Source of the DNA: Luzula sylvatica
Taxonomy: Eukaryota; Streptophyta; Magnoliopsida; Poales; Juncaceae
DNA: 64,000 nucleotides
NCBI GenBank assembly: GCA_946800325.1
Contig: OX326958.1
Coordinates: 59,079,793-59,143,792 of the forward strand
Direction of reading: 5' to 3'
The notes beneath the pieces are model-generated. The model made no database searches and was not told where the DNA came from. It worked only from the letters and a program-made list of their open reading frames with translations. The stretch's first letter is position 1; each line of letters starts with the position of its first letter. Of the stretch, positions 1-15,261 are shown piece after piece. A program made the translations under genes and the position numbers.

Positions 1-372
1 ACAAGATTTTAACGCTTTGAGGAGTTCAAATAACATGTTTTTAGATCAGGTGTATCGTATCTTTTACTACATAACGTTTCACCAAATTTCACAAACACTA
101 AGAAAGTTTGTTTTTCGATTCAAAACATGATTTTAACGCTTTGAGGAGTTCAAATAACGTGTTTTTAGATCATTTGTATCGTATCTTTTACTACATAACT
201 TTTCACCAAATTTCACAAACACTAAGAGAGTTTGTTTTTCGATTCAAAACAAGATTTTAACGCTTTGAGGAGTTCAAATAACGTGTTTTTAGATCATTTG
301 TATCGTATCTTTAAGTACATAACTTTTCACCAAATTTTACAAACACTAAGAAAGTTTGTTTTTCGATTCAAA

Positions 373-3300
373 ACAAGATTTTAAAGCATTGAGGTGTTCA
401 AATAACATGTTTTTAGATCATTTGTATCGTATCTTTTAGTACATAACTTTTAACCAAATTACACAAACACTAAGAAAGTTTGTTTTTCGATTCAAAACAA
501 GATTTTAACGCTTTGAGGAGTTCAGATAAAAAGTTTTTAGATCAGGTGTATCGTATCTTTTACTACATACTTTTTACCAAATTTCAGAAACGCTAAGAAA
601 GTTTGTTTTTCGATTCAAAACAAGATTTTAACGCTTTGAGGAGTTCAAATAACATGTTTTTAGATCAGGTGTATCGTATCTTTTACTACATAACTTTTTA
701 CCAAATTTCAGAAACGCTAAGAAAGTTTGTTTTTCGATTCAAAACAAGATTTTAACGCTTTGAGGAGTTCAAATAACATGTTTTTAGATCAGGTGTATCG
801 TATCTTTTACTACATAACTTTTTACCAAATTTCGGAAACACTAAGAAAGTTTGTTTTTCGATTCAAAACAAGATTTTAACGCTTTGAGGAGTTCAAATAA
901 CGTGTTTTTAGATCATTTGTATCGTATCTTTTACTACATAACTTTTCACCAAATTTCACAAACACTAAGAAAGTTTGTTTTTCAATTCAAAACAAGATTT
1001 TAACGCTTTGAGGTGTTCAAATAACATGTTTTTAGATCATTTGTATCTTATCTTTTAGTACGTAACTTGTCACCAAATTTCACAAACACTAAGAAATTTT
1101 GTTTTTCGATTCAAAACAAGATTTTAACGCTTTGAGGATTTCAAATAACGTGTTTCTAGATCATTTGTATCGTATCTTTTACTACATAACGTTTCACCAA
1201 ATTTCACAAACACTAAGAAAGTTTGTTTTTCGATTCAAAACATGATGTTAACGCTTTGAGGAGTTCAAATAACGTGTTTTTAGATCATTTGTATCGTATC
1301 TTTTACTACATAACTTTTCACCAAATTTCACAAACACTAAGAGAGTTTGTTTTTCGATTCAAAACAAGAATTTAACGCTTTGAGGTGTTCAAATAACATG
1401 TTTTTAGATCAGGTGTATCGTATCTTTTACTACATAACTTTTCACCAAATTTCACAAACACTAAGAAAGTTTGTTTTTCGATTCAAAACAAGATTTTAAC
1501 GCTTTGAGGAGGTCAAATAACATGTTTTTAGATCAGGTGTATCGTATCTTTTACTACATAACTTTTCACCAAATTTCACAAACACAAAGAAAGTTTGTTT
1601 TTCGATTCAAAACAAGATTTTAACGCTTTGAGGAGTTCAAATAACGTGTTTTTAGATCATTTGTATCGTATCTTTTACTACAAAACTTTTCACCAAATTT
1701 CACAAACACTAAGAAAGCTTGTTTTTCGATTCAAAACAAGATTTTAACGCTTTGAGGAGTTCAAATAACGTGTTTTTAGATCATTTGTATTGTATCTTTT
1801 ACTACATAACTTTTCACCAAATTTCACAAACACTAAGAAAGTTTGTTTTTCGATTTCAAAACAGGATTTTAACGCTTTGAGGAGTTCAAATAACGTGTTT
1901 TTAGATCATTTGTATTGTATCTTTTACTACATAACTTTTCACCAAATTTCACAAACACTAAGAAAGTTTGTTTTTCGATTCAAAACAAGATTTTAAAGCA
2001 TTGAGGTGTTCAAATAACATGTTTTTAGATCATTTGTATCGTATCTTTTAGTACATAACTTTTAACCAAATTACACAAACACTAAGAAAGTTTGTTTTTC
2101 GATTCAAAACAAGATTTTAGCGCTTTGAGGAGTTCAGATAAAAAGTTTTTAGATCAGGTGTATCGTATCTTTTACTACATAACTTTTTACCAAATTTCAG
2201 AAACGCTAAGAAAGTTTGTTTTTCGATTCAAAACAAGATTTTAACGCTTTGAGGAGTTCAAATAACATGTTTTTAGATCAGGTGTATCGTATCTTTTACT
2301 ACATAACGTTTCACCAAATTTCACAAACACTAAGAAAGTTTGTTTTTCGATTCAAAACATGATTTTAACGCTTTGAGGAGTTCAAATAACGTGTTTTTAG
2401 ATCATTTGTATCGTATCTTTTACTACATAACTTTTCACCAAATTTCACAAACACTAAGAGAGTTTGTTTTTCGATTCAAAACAAGATTTTAACGCTTTGA
2501 GGTGTTCAAATAACATGTTTTTAGATCAGGTGTATCGTATCTTTTACTACATAACTTTTCACCAAATTTCACAAACACTAAGAAAGTTTGTTTTTCGATT
2601 CAAAACAAGATTTTAACGCTTTGAGGAGTTCAAATAACATGTTTTTAGATCAGGTGTATCGTATCTTTTACTACATAACTTTTTACCAAATTTCAGAAAC
2701 GCTAAGAAAGTTTGTTTTTCGATTCAAAACAAGATTTTAACGCTTTGAGGAGTTCAAATAACATGTTTTTAGATCAGGTGTATCGTATCTTTTACTACAT
2801 AACTTTTTACCAAATTTCAGAAACACTAAGAAAGTTTGTTTTTCGATTCAAAACAAGATTTTAACGCTTTGAGGAGTTCAAATAACGTGTTTTTAGATCA
2901 TTTGTATCGTATCTTTTACTACATAACTTTTCACCAAATTTCACAAACACTAAGAAAGTTTGTTTTTCGATTCAAAACAAGATTTTAACGCTTTGAGGTA
3001 TTCAAATAACATGTTTTTAGATCATTTGTATCGTATCTTTTAGTACGTAACTTGTCACCAAATTTCACAAACACTAAGAAATTTTGTTTTTCGATTCAAA
3101 ACAAGATTTTAACGCTTTGAGGATTTCAAATAACGTGTTTCTAGATCATTTGTATCGTATCTTTTACTACATAACGTTTCACCAAATTTCACAAACACTA
3201 AGAAAGTTTGTTTTTCGATTCAAAACATGATGTTAACGCTTTGAGGAGTTCAAATAACGTGTTTTTAGATCATTTGTATCGTATCATTTACTACATAACT

Positions 3301-6300
3301 TTTCACCAAATTTCACAAACACTAAGAGAGTTTGTTTTTCGATTCAAAACAAGATTTTAACGCTTTGAGGTGTTCAAATAACATGTTTTTAGATCAGGTG
3401 TATCGTATCTTTTACTACATAACTTTTCACCAAATTTCACAAACACTAAGAAAGTTTGTTTTTCGATTCAAAACAAGATTTTAACGCTTTGAGGAGTTCA
3501 AATAACATGTTTTTAGATCATTTGTATCATATCTTTTACTACATAACTTTTCAGCAAATTTCACAAACACTAAGAAAGTTTGTTTTTCGATTCAAAACAA
3601 GATTTTAACGCTTTGAGGAGTTCAAATAACGTGTTTTTAGATCATTTGTATCGTATCTTTTACTACAAAACTTTTCACCAAATTTCACAAACACTAAGAA
3701 AGCTTGTTTTTCGATTCAAAACAAGATTTTTACGCTTTGAGGAGTTCAAATAACGTGTTTTTAGATCATTTGTATCGTATCTTTTACTACATAACTTTTC
3801 ACCAAATTTCACAAACACTAAGAAAGTTTGTTTTTCGATTTCAAAACAAGATTTTAACGCTTTGAGGAGTTCAAATAACGTGTTTTTAGATCATTTGTAT
3901 CGTATATTTTAGTACATAACTTTTCACCAAATATCACAAAAACTAAGAAAGTTTGTTTTTCGATTCAAAACAAGATTTTAAAGCTTTGAGGAGTTAAAAT
4001 AACATGTTTTTAGATCATTTGTATCGTATCTTTTAGTACATAACTTTTCACCAAATTTTACAAACACTAAGAAAGTTTGTTTTTCGATTCAAAACAAGAT
4101 TTTAAAGCATTGAGTTGTTCAAATAACATGTTTTTAGATCATTTGTATCGTATCTTTTAGTACATAACTTTTAACCAAATTACACAAACACTAAGAAAGT
4201 TTGTTTTTCGATTCAAAACAAGATTTTAACGCTTTGAGGAGTTCAGATAAAAAGTTTTTAGATCAGGTGTATCGTATCTTTTACTACATAACTTTTTACC
4301 AAATTTCAGAAACGCTAAGAAAGTTTGTTTTTCGATTCAAAACAAGATTTTAACGCTTTGAGGAGTTCAAATAACATGTTTTTAGATCAGGTGTATCGTA
4401 TCTTTTACTACATAACTTTTTACCAAATTTCTGAAACGCTCAGAAAGTTTGTTTTTCGATTCAAAACAAGATTTTAACGCTTTGAGGAGTTCAAATAACA
4501 TGTTTTTAGATCAGGTGTATCGTATCTTTTACTACATAACTTTTTACCAAATTTCAGAAACACTAAGAAAGTTTGTTTTTCGATTCAAAACAAGATTTTA
4601 ACGCTTTGAGGAGTTCAAATAACGTGTTTTTAGATCATTTGTATCGTATCTTTTACTACATAACTTTTCACCAAATTTCACAAACACTAAGAAAGGTTGT
4701 TTTTTGATTCAAAACAAGATTTTAATGCTTTGAGGTGTTCAAATAACATGTTTTTAGATCATTTGTATCGTATCTTTTAGTACGTAACTTTTCACCAAAT
4801 TTCACAAACACTAAGAAATTTTGTTTTTCGATTCAAAACAAGATTTTAACGCTTTGAGGATTTCAAATAACGTGTTTCTAGATCATTTGTATCGTGTCTT
4901 TTACTACATAACGTTTCACCAAATTCCACAAACACTAAGAAAGTTTGTTTTTCGATTCAAAACATGATTTTAACGCTTTGAGGAGTTCAAATAACGTGTT
5001 TTTAGATCATTTGTATCGTATCTTCTACTACATAACTTTTCACAAAATTTCACAAACACTAAGAGAGTTTGTTTTTCGATTCAAAACAAGATTTTAACGC
5101 TTTGAGGTGTTCAAATAACATGTTTTTAGATCAGGTGTATCGTATCTTTTACTACATAACTTTTCACCAAATTTCACAAACACTAAGAAAGTTTGTTTTT
5201 CGATTCAAAACAAGATTTTAACGCTTTGAGGAGTTCAAATAACATGTTTTTAGATCATTTGTATCATATCTTTTACTACATAGCTTTTCAGCAAATTTCA
5301 CAAACACTAAGAAAGTTTGTTTTTCGATTCAAAACAAGATTTTAACGCTTTGAGGAGTTCAAATAACGTGTTTTTAGATCATTTGTATCGTATCTTTTAC
5401 TACAAAACTTTTCACCAAATTTCACAAACACTAAGAAAGCTTGTTTTTCGATTCAAAATAAGATTTTTACGCTTTGAGGAGTTCAAATAACGTGTTTTTA
5501 GATCATTTGTATCGTATCTTTTACTACATAACTTTTCACCAAATTTCACAAACACTAAGAAAGTTTGTTTTTCCATTTCAAAACAAGATTTTAACGCTTT
5601 GAGGAGTTCAAATAACGTGTTTCTAGATCATTTGTATGGTATCTTTTAGTACATAACTTTTCACCAAATTTCACAAACACTAAGAAAGTTTGTTTTTCGA
5701 TTCAAAACAAGATTTTAAAGCATTGAGGTGTTCAAATAACATGTTTTTAGATCATTTGTATCGTATCTTTTAGTACATAACTTTTAACCAAATTTCACAA
5801 ACACTAAGAAAGTTTGTTTTTCGATTCAAAACAAGATTTGAACGCTTTGAGGAGTTCAAATAACGTGTTTCTTGATCATTTGCATCGTATCTTTTAGTAC
5901 ATAACTTTTCACCAAATTTCACAAACACAAAGAAAGTTTGTTTTTCGATTCAAAACAAGATTTTAACGCTTTGAGGAGTTGAAATAACGGGTTTCTAGAT
6001 CATTTGTATCGTATCTTTTACTACATATCTTTTCACCAAATTTCACAAACACTAAGAAAGTTTTTTTTTCGATTCAAAACAAGATTTTAATGCTTTGAGG
6101 AGTTCAAATAACGTGTTTTTAGATAATTTATATCGTATATTTTACTACATAACTTTTCACCAAATTTCACAAACACCAAGAAAGTTTGTTTTTCGATTCA
6201 AAACAAGATTTTAACGCTTTGAGGTGTTCAAATAACGTGTTTTTAGATCATTTGTGTCGTATCTTTTAGTACATAACTTTTCACCAAATCTCCCAAACAC

Positions 6301-6948
6301 TAAGAAAGTTTGTTTTTCAATTCAAAACAAACATTTAACGCTTTGAGGAGTTCAAATAACGAGTTTTTAGATTATATGTATCGTATCTTTTAGTACATAA
6401 GTTTTCACCAAATTTCATAAACACTAAGAAAGTTTGTTTTTCGATTCAAAACAAGATTTTAAAGCATTGAGGAGTTCAAATAACATGTTTTTAGATCAGG
6501 TGTATCGTATCTTTTACTACATAACTTTTCACCAAATTTCACAAACACAAAGAAAGTTTGTTTTTCGATTCAAAACAAGATTTTAACGCTTTGAGGAGTT
6601 CAAATAACGTGTTTTTAGATCATTTGTATCGTATCTTTTACTACAAAACTTTTCACCAAATTTCACAAACACTAAGAAAGCTTGTTTTTCGATTCAAAAC
6701 AAGATTTTAACGCTTTGAGGAGTTCAAATAACGTGTTTTTAGATCATTTGTATTGTATCTTTTACTACATAACTTTTCACCAAATTTCACAAACACTAAG
6801 AAAGTTTGTTTTTCGATTTCAAAACAGGATTTTAACGCTTTGAGGAGTTCAAATAACGTGTTTTTAGATCATTTGTATTGTATCTTTTACTACATAACTT
6901 TTCACCAAATTTCACAAACACTAAGAAAGTTTGTTTTTCGATTCAAAA
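373..6948 (+). repeat. Large HOR block P, about 53 monomers
   Basis: Unit order and private variants here match the sequence starting near 6949. Markers with an offset of 6575-6576 bp include CAGATAAAAAG (523 and 7098), the TTTTAGCGCTTTG monomer (about 2115 and 8691), the ATGATGTTAACG monomer (3227 and 9803) and TTTCTGAAACGCTCAG (about 4428 and 11004). From about 4.69 kb the best partner changes to an offset of 8313 bp: GAAAGGTTG at 4691 and 13004, TTTTGCGATTC near 7060 and 15373. Boundaries are set by marker monomers and are uncertain by about one monomer. Confidence 0.8.
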
Positions 6949-9900
6949 CAAGATTTTAAAGCATTGAGGTGTTCAAATAACATGTTTTTAGATCATTTGT
7001 ATCGTATCTTTTAGTACATAACTTTTAACCAAATTACACAAACACTAAGAAAGTTTGTTTTGCGATTCAAAACAAGATTTTAACGCTTTGAGGAGTTCAG
7101 ATAAAAAGTTTTTAGATCAGGTGTATCGTATCTTTTACTACATAACTTTTTACCAAATTTCAGAAACGCTAAGAAAGTTTGTTTTTCGATTCAAAACAAG
7201 ATTTTAACGCTTTGAGGAGTTCAAATAACATGTTTTTAGATAAGGTGTATCGTATCTTTTACTACATAACTTTTTACCAAATTTCAGAAACGCTAAGAAA
7301 GTTTGTTTTTCGATTCAAAACAAGATTTTAACGCTTTGAGGAGTGCAAATAACATGTTTTTATATCAGGTGTATCGTATCTTTTACTACATAACTTTTTA
7401 CCAAATTTCGGAAACACTAAGAAAGTTTGTTTTTCGATTCAAAACAAGATTTTAACGCTTTGAGGAGTTCAAATAACGTGTTTTTAGATCATTTGTACCG
7501 TATCTTTTACTACATAACTTTTCACCAAATTTCACAAACACTAAGAAAGTTTGTTTTTCGATTCAAAACAAGATTTTAACGCTTTGAGGTGTTCAAATAA
7601 CATGTTTTTAGATCATTTGTATCGTATCTTTTAGTACGTAACTTTTCACCAAAGTTCACAAACACTAAGAAATTTTGTTTTTCGATTCAAAACAAGATTT
7701 TAACGCTTTGAGGATTTCAAATAACGTGTTTCTAGATCATTTGTATCGTATCTTTTACTACATAACGTTTCACCAAATTTCACAAACACTAAGAAAGTTT
7801 GTTTTTCGATTCAAAACATGATTTTAACGCTTTGAGGAGTTCAAATAACGTGTTTTTAGATCATTTGTATCGTATCTTTTACTACATAACTTTTCACCAA
7901 ATTTCACAAACACTAAGAGAGTTTGTTTTTCGATTCAAAACAAGAATTTAACGCTTTGAGGTGTTCAAATAACATGTTTTTAGATCAGGTGTATCGTATC
8001 TTTTACTACATAACTTTTCACCAAATTTCACAAACACTAAGAAAGTTTGTTTTTCGATTCAAAACAAGATTTTAACGCTTTGAGGAGTTCAAATAACATG
8101 TTTTTAGATCAGGTGTATCGTATCTTTTACTACATAACTTTTCACCAAATTTCACAAACACAAAGAAAGTTTGTTTTTCGATTCAAAACAAGATTTTAAC
8201 GCTTTGAGGAGTTCAAATAACGTGTTTTTAGATCATTTGTATCGTATCTTTTACTACAAAACTTTTCACCAAATTTCACAAACACTAAGAAAGCTTGTTT
8301 TTCGATTCAAAACAAGATTTTAACGCTTTGAGGAGTTCAAATAACGTGTTTTTAGATCATTTGTATTGTATCTTTTACTACATAACTTTTCACCAAATTT
8401 CACAAACACTAAGAAAGTTTGTTTTTCGATTTCAAAACAGGATTTTAACGCTTTGAGGAGTTCAAATAACGTGTTTTTAGATCATTTGTGTTGTATCTTT
8501 TACTACATAACTTTTCACCAAATTTCACAAACACTAAGAAAGTTTGTTTTTCGATTCAAAACAAGATTTTAAAGCATTGAGGTGTTCAAATAACATGTTT
8601 TTAGATCATTTGTATCGTATCTTTTAGTACATAACTTTTAACCAAATTACACAAACACTAAGAAAGTTTGTTTTTCGATTCAAAACAAGATTTTAGCGCT
8701 TTGAGGAGTTCAGATAAAAAGTTTTTAGATCAGGTGTATCGTATCTTTTACTACATAACTTTTTACCAAATTTCAGAAACGCTAAGAAAGTTTGTTTTTC
8801 GATTCAAAACAAGATTTTAACGCTTTGAGGAGTTCAAATAACATGTTTTTAGATCAGGTGTATCGTATCTTTTACTACATAACGTTTCACCAAATTTCAC
8901 AAACACTAAGAAAGTTTGTTTTTCGATTCAAAACATGATTTTAACGCTTTGAGGAGTTCAAATAACGTGTTTTTAGATCATTTGTATCGTATCTTTTACT
9001 ACATAACTTTTCACCAAATTTCACAAACACTAAGAGAGTTTGTTTTTCGATTCAAAACAAGATTTTAACGCTTTGAGGTGTTCAAATAACATGTTTTTAG
9101 ATCAGGTGTATCGTATCTTTTACTACATAACTTTTCACCAAATTTCACAAACACTAAGAAAGTTTGTTTTTCGATTCAAAACAAGATTTTAACGCTTTGA
9201 GGAGTTCAAATAACATGTTTTTAGATCAGGTGTATCGTATCTTTTACTACATAACTTTTTACCAAATTTCAGAAACGCTAAGAAAGTTTGTTTTTCGATT
9301 CAAAACAAGATTTTAACGCTTTGAGGAGTTCAAATAACATGTTTTTAGATCAGGTGTATCGTATCTTTTACTACATAACTTTTTACCAAATTTCAGAAAC
9401 ACTAAGAAAGTTTGTTTTTCGATTCAAAACAAGATTTTAACGCTTTGAGGAGTTCAAATAACGTGTTTTTAGATCATTTGTATCGTATCTTTTACTACAT
9501 AACTTTTCACCAAATTTCACAAACACTAAGAAAGTTTGTTTTTCGATTCAAAACAAGATTTTAACGCTTTGAGGTATTCAAATAACATGTTTTTAGATCA
9601 TTTGTATCGTATCTTTTAGTACGTAACTTGTCACCAAATTTCACAAACACTAAGAAATTTTGTTTTTCGATTCAAAACAAGATTTTAACGCTTTGAGGAT
9701 TTCAAATAACGTGTTTCTAGATCATTTGTATCGTATCTTTTACTACATAACGTTTCACCAAATTTCACAAACACTAAGAAAGTTTGTTTTTCGATTCAAA
9801 ACATGATGTTAACGCTTTGAGGAGTTCAAATAACGTGTTTTTAGATCATTTGTATCGTATCATTTACTACATAACTTTTCACCAAATTTCACAAACACTA

Positions 9901-12900
9901 AGAGAGTTTGTTTTTCGATTCAAAACAAGATTTTAACGCTTTGAGGTGTTCAAATAACATGTTTTTAGATCAGGTGTATCGTATCTTTTACTACATAACT
10001 TTTCACCAAATTTCACAAACACTAAGAAAGTTTGTTTTTCGATTCAAAACAAGATTTTAACGCTTTGAGGAGTTCAAATAACATGTTTTTAGATCATTTG
10101 TATCATATCTTTTACTACATAACTTTTCAGCAAATTTCACAAACACTAAGAAAGTTTGTTTTTCGATTCAAAACAAGATTTTAACGCTTTGAGGAGTTCA
10201 AATAACGTGTTTTTAGATCATTTGTATCGTATCTTTTACTACAAAACTTTTCACCAAATTTCACAAACACTAAGAAAGCTTGTTTTTCGATTCAAAACAA
10301 GATTTTTACGCTTTGAGGAGTTCAAATAACGTGTTTTTAGATCATTTGTATCGTATCTTTTACTACATAACTTTTCACCAAATTTCACAAACACTAAGAA
10401 AGTTTGTTTTTCGATTTCAAAACAAGATTTTAACGCTTTGAGGAGTTCAAATAACGTGTTTTTAGATCATTTGTATCGTATATTTTAGTACATAACTTTT
10501 CACCAAATATCACAAAAACTAAGAAAGTTTGTTTTTCGATTCAAAACAAGATTTTAAAGCTTTGAGGAGTTAAAATAACATGTTTTTAGATCATTTGTAT
10601 CGTATCTTTTAGTACATAACTTTTCACCAAATTTTACAAACACTAAGAAAGTTTGTTTTTCGATTCAAAACAAGATTTTAAAGCATTGAGTTGTTCAAAT
10701 AACATGTTTTTAGATCATTTGTATCGTATCTTTTAGTACATAACTTTTAACCAAATTACACAAACACTAAGAAAGTTTGTTTTTCGATTCAAAACAAGAT
10801 TTTAACGCTTTGAGGAGTTCAGATAAAAAGTTTTTAGATCAGGTGTATCGTATCTTTTACTACATAACTTTTTACCAAATTTCAGAAACGCTAAGAAAGT
10901 TTGTTTTTCGATTCAAAACAAGATTTTAACGCTTTGAGGAGTTCAAATAACATGTTTTTAGATCAGGTGTATCGTATCTTTTACTACATAACTTTTTACC
11001 AAATTTCTGAAACGCTCAGAAAGTTTGTTTTTCGATTCAAAACAAGATTTTAACGCTTTGAGGAGTTCAAATAACATGTTTTTAGATCAGGTGTATCGTA
11101 TCTTTTACTACATAACTTTTTACCAAATTTCAGAAACACTAAGAAAGTTTGTTTTTCGATTCAAAACAAGATTTTAACGCTTTGAGGAGTTCAAATAACG
11201 TGTTTTTAGATCATTTGTATCGTATCTTTTACTACATAACTTTTCACCAAATTTCACAAACACTAAGAAAGTTTGTTTTTCGATTCAAAACAAGATTTTA
11301 ACGCTTTGAGGTGTTCAAATAACATGTTTTTAGATCATTTGTATCGTATCTTTTAGTACGTAACTTGTCACCAAATTTCACAAACACTAAGAAATTTTGT
11401 TTTTCGATTCAAAACAAGATTTTAACGCTTTGAGGATTTCAAATAACGTGTTTCTAGATCATTTGTATCGTATCTTTTACTACATAACGTTTCACCAAAT
11501 TTCACAAACACTAAGAAAGTTTGTTTTTCGATTCAAAACATGATGTTAACGCTTTGAGGAGTTCAAATAACGTGTTTTTAGATCATTTGTATCGTATCTT
11601 TTACTACATAACTTTTCAGCAAATTTCACAAACACTAAGAGAGTTTGGTTTTCGATTCAAAACAAGATTTTAACGCTTTGAGGTGTTCAAATAACATGTT
11701 TTTAGATCAGGTGTATCGTATCTTTTACTACATAACTTTTCACCAAATTTCACAAACACTAAGAAAGTTTGTTTTTCGATTCAAAACAAGATTTTAACGC
11801 TTTGAGGAGTTCAAATAACATGTTTTTAGATCATTTGTATCATATCTTTTACTACATAACTTTTCAGCAAATTTCACAAACACTAAGAAAGTTTGTTTTT
11901 CGATTCAAAACAAGATTTTAACGCTTTGAGGAGTTCAAATAACGTGTTTTTAGATCATTTGTATCGTATCTTTTACTACAAAACTTTTCACCAAATTTCA
12001 GAAACACTAAGAAAGCTTGTTTTTCGATTCAAAACAAGATTTTTACGCTTTGAGGAGTTCAAATAACGTGTTTTTAGATCATTTGTATCGTATCTTTTAC
12101 TACATAACTTTTCACCAAATTTCACAAACACTAAGAAAGTTTGTTTTTCGATTTCAAAACAAGATTTTAACGCTTTGAGGAGTTCAAATAACGTGTTTTT
12201 AGATCATTTGTATCGTATATTTTAGTACATAACTTTTCACCAAATATAACAAAAACTAAGAAAGTTTGTTTTTCGATTCAAAACAAGATTTTAAAGCTTT
12301 GAGGAGTTAAAATAACGTGTTTTTAGATCATTTGTATCGTATCTTTTAGTACATAACTTTTCACCAAATTTTACAAACACTAAGAATGTTTGTTTTTCGA
12401 TTCAAAACAAGATTTTAAAGCATTGAGGTGTTCAAATAACATGTTTTTAGATCATTTGTATCGTATCTTTTAGTACATAACTTTTAACCAAATTACACAA
12501 ACACTAAGAAAGTTTGTTTTTCGATTCAAAACAAGATTTTAACGCTTTGAGGAGTTCAGATAAAAAGTTTTTAGATCAGGTGTATCGTATCTTTTACTAC
12601 ATAACTTTTTACCAAATTTCAGAAACGCTAAGAAAGTTTGTTTTTCGATTCAAAACAAGATTTTAACGCTTTGAGGAGTTCAAATAACATGTTTTTAGAT
12701 CAGGTGTATCGTATCTTTTACTACATAACTTTTTACCAAATTTCAGAAACGCTAAGAAAGTTTGTTTTTCGATTCAAAACAAGATTTTAACGCTTTGAGG
12801 AGTTCAAATAACATGTTTTTAGATCAGGTGTATCGTATCTTTTACTACATAACTTTTTACCAAATTTCAGAAACACTAAGAAAGTTTGTTTTTCGATTCA

Positions 12901-15261
12901 AAATAAGATTTTAACGCTTTGAGGAGTTCAAATAACGTGTTTTTAGATCATTTGTATCGTATCTTTTACTACATAACTTTTCACCAAATTTCACAAACAC
13001 TAAGAAAGGTTGTTTTTTGATTCAAAACAAGATTTTAATGCTTTGAGGTGTTCAAATAACATGTTTTTAGATCATTTGTATCGTATCTTTTAGTACGTAA
13101 CTTTTCACCAAATTTCACAAACACTAAGAAATTTTGTTTTTCGATTCAAAACAAGATTTTAACGCTTTGAGGATTTCAAATAACGTGTTTCTAGATCATT
13201 TGTATCGTGTCTTTTACTACATAACGTTTCACCAAATTCCACAAACACTAAGAAAGTTTGTTTTTCGATTCAAAACATGATTTTAACGCTTTGAGGAGTT
13301 CAAATAACGTGTTTTTAGATCATTTGTATCGTATCTTCTACTACATAACTTTTCACCAAATTTCACAAACACTAAGAGAGTTTGTTTTTCGATTCAAAAC
13401 AAGATTTTAACGCTTTGAGGTGTTCAAATAACATGTTTTTAGATCAGGTGTATCGTATCTTTTACTACATAACTTTTCACCAAATTTCACAAACACTAAG
13501 AAAGTTTGTTTTTCGATTCAAAACAAGATTTTAACGCTTTGAGGAGTTCAAATAACATGTTTTTAGATCATTTGTATCATATCTTTTACTACATAGCTTT
13601 TCAGCAAATTTCACAAACACTAAGAAAGTTTGTTTTTCGATTCAAAACAAGATTTTAACGCTTTGAGGAGTTCAAATAACGTGTTTTTAGATCATTTGTA
13701 TCGTATCTTTTACTACAAAACTTTTCACCAAATTTCACAAACACTAAGAAAGCTTGTTTTTCGATTCAAAATAAGATTTTTACGCTTTGAGGAGTTCAAA
13801 TAACGTGTTTTTAGATCATTTGTATCGTATCTTTTACTACATAACTTTTCACCAAATTTCACAAACACTAAGAAAGTTTGTTTTTCCATTTCAAAACAAG
13901 ATTTTAACGCTTTGAGGAGTTCAAATAACGTGTTTCTAGATCATTTGTATGGTATCTTTTAGTACATAACTTTTCACCAAATTTCACAAACACTAAGAAA
14001 GTTTGTTTTTCGATTCAAAACAAGATTTTAAAGCATTGAGGTGTTCAAATAACATGTTTTTAGATCATTTGTATCGTATCTTTTAGTACATAACTTTTAA
14101 CCAAATTTCACAAACACTAAGAAAGTTTGTTTTTCGATTCAAAACAAGATTTGAACGCTTTGAGGAGTTCAAATAACGTGTTTCTTGATCATTTGCATCG
14201 TATCTTTTAGTACATAACTTTTCACCAAATTTCACAAACACAAAGAAAGTTTGTTTTTCGATTCAAAACAAGATTTTAACGCTTTGAGGAGTTGAAATAA
14301 CGGGTTTCTAGATCATTTGTATCGTATCTTTTACTACATATCTTTTCACCAAATTTCACAAACACTAAGAAAGTTTTTTTTTCGATTCAAAACAAGATTT
14401 TAATGCTTTGAGGAGTTCAAATAACGTGTTTTTAGATAATTTATATCGTATATTTTACTACATAACTTTTCACCAAATTTCACAAACACCAAGAAAGTTT
14501 GTTTTTCGATTCAAAACAAGATTTTAACGCTTTGAGGTGTTCAAATAACGTGTTTTTAGATCATTTGTGTCGTATCTTTTAGTACATAACTTTTCACCAA
14601 ATCTCCCAAACACTAAGAAAGTTTGTTTTTCAATTCAAAACAAACATTTAACGCTTTGAGGAGTTCAAATAACGAGTTTTTAGATTATATGTATCGTATC
14701 TTTTAGTACATAAGTTTTCACCAAATTTCATAAACACTAAGAAAGTTTGTTTTTCGATTCAAAACAAGATTTTAAAGCATTGAGGAGTTCAAATAACATG
14801 TTTTTAGATCAGGTGTATCGTATCTTTTACTACATAACTTTTCACCAAATTTCACAAACACAAAGAAAGTTTGTTTTTCGATTCAAAACAAGATTTTAAC
14901 GCTTTGAGGAGTTCAAATAACGTGTTTTTAGATCATTTGTATCGTATCTTTTACTACAAAACTTTTCACCAAATTTCACAAACACTAAGAAAGCTTGTTT
15001 TTCGATTCAAAACAAGATTTTAACGCTTTGAGGAGTTCAAATAACGTGTTTTTAGATCATTTGTATTGTATCTTTTACTACATAACTTTTCACCAAATTT
15101 CACAAACACTAAGAAAGTTTGTTTTTCGATTTCAAAACAGGATTTTAACGCTTTGAGGAGTTCAAATAACGTGTTTTTAGATCATTTGTATTGTATCTTT
15201 TACTACATAACTTTTCACCAAATTTCACAAACACTAAGAAAGTTTGTTTTTCGATTCAAAA
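6949..15261 (+). repeat. Large HOR block Q, about 67 monomers (P plus an extra 14-mer)
   Basis: This block repeats block P but is 1737 bp longer, equal to 14 monomers plus 1 bp. Its left part matches P at offset 6576 and its right part matches P at offset 8313. The difference lies near 11.3-13.0 kb, where a 14-monomer stretch appears twice. The P pattern restarts at about 15262 and can be followed to about 16.3 kb, so P, Q and a partial third copy lie in tandem. Identity looks very high by eye; I did not compute it. Confidence 0.75.
9520..12990 (+). repeat. Tandem pair of about 14-monomer HOR units (1736 bp period)
   Basis: Marker variants recur about 1736 bp apart. Examples are the ATGATGTTAACG monomer (9803 and 11539), the CAGATAAAAAG monomer (near 10819 and 12557) and the AAATAT(C/A)AC-AAAAACTAAG monomer (near 10507 and 12244). 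Small differences, such as TGAGTTGTTC against TGAGGTGTTC, show the two copies are not identical. This pair accounts for the length difference between blocks P and Q. Confidence 0.7.

Noticed and set aside
110..130. CENP-B-box-like motif in the TTCGATTCAAAACAAG part of the monomer
   Set aside because: The TTCG core is present, but the second half is CAAG instead of CGGG and the spacing is 8 bases instead of 7, so it does not fit the consensus.
1790..1996. 68-codon open frame, repeated at 6753, 8366 and 15066
   Set aside because: It lies wholly in satellite DNA and crosses two monomers in different frames. It stays open only because one unit has an extra T. The repeated occurrence reflects HOR copies, not a conserved gene.
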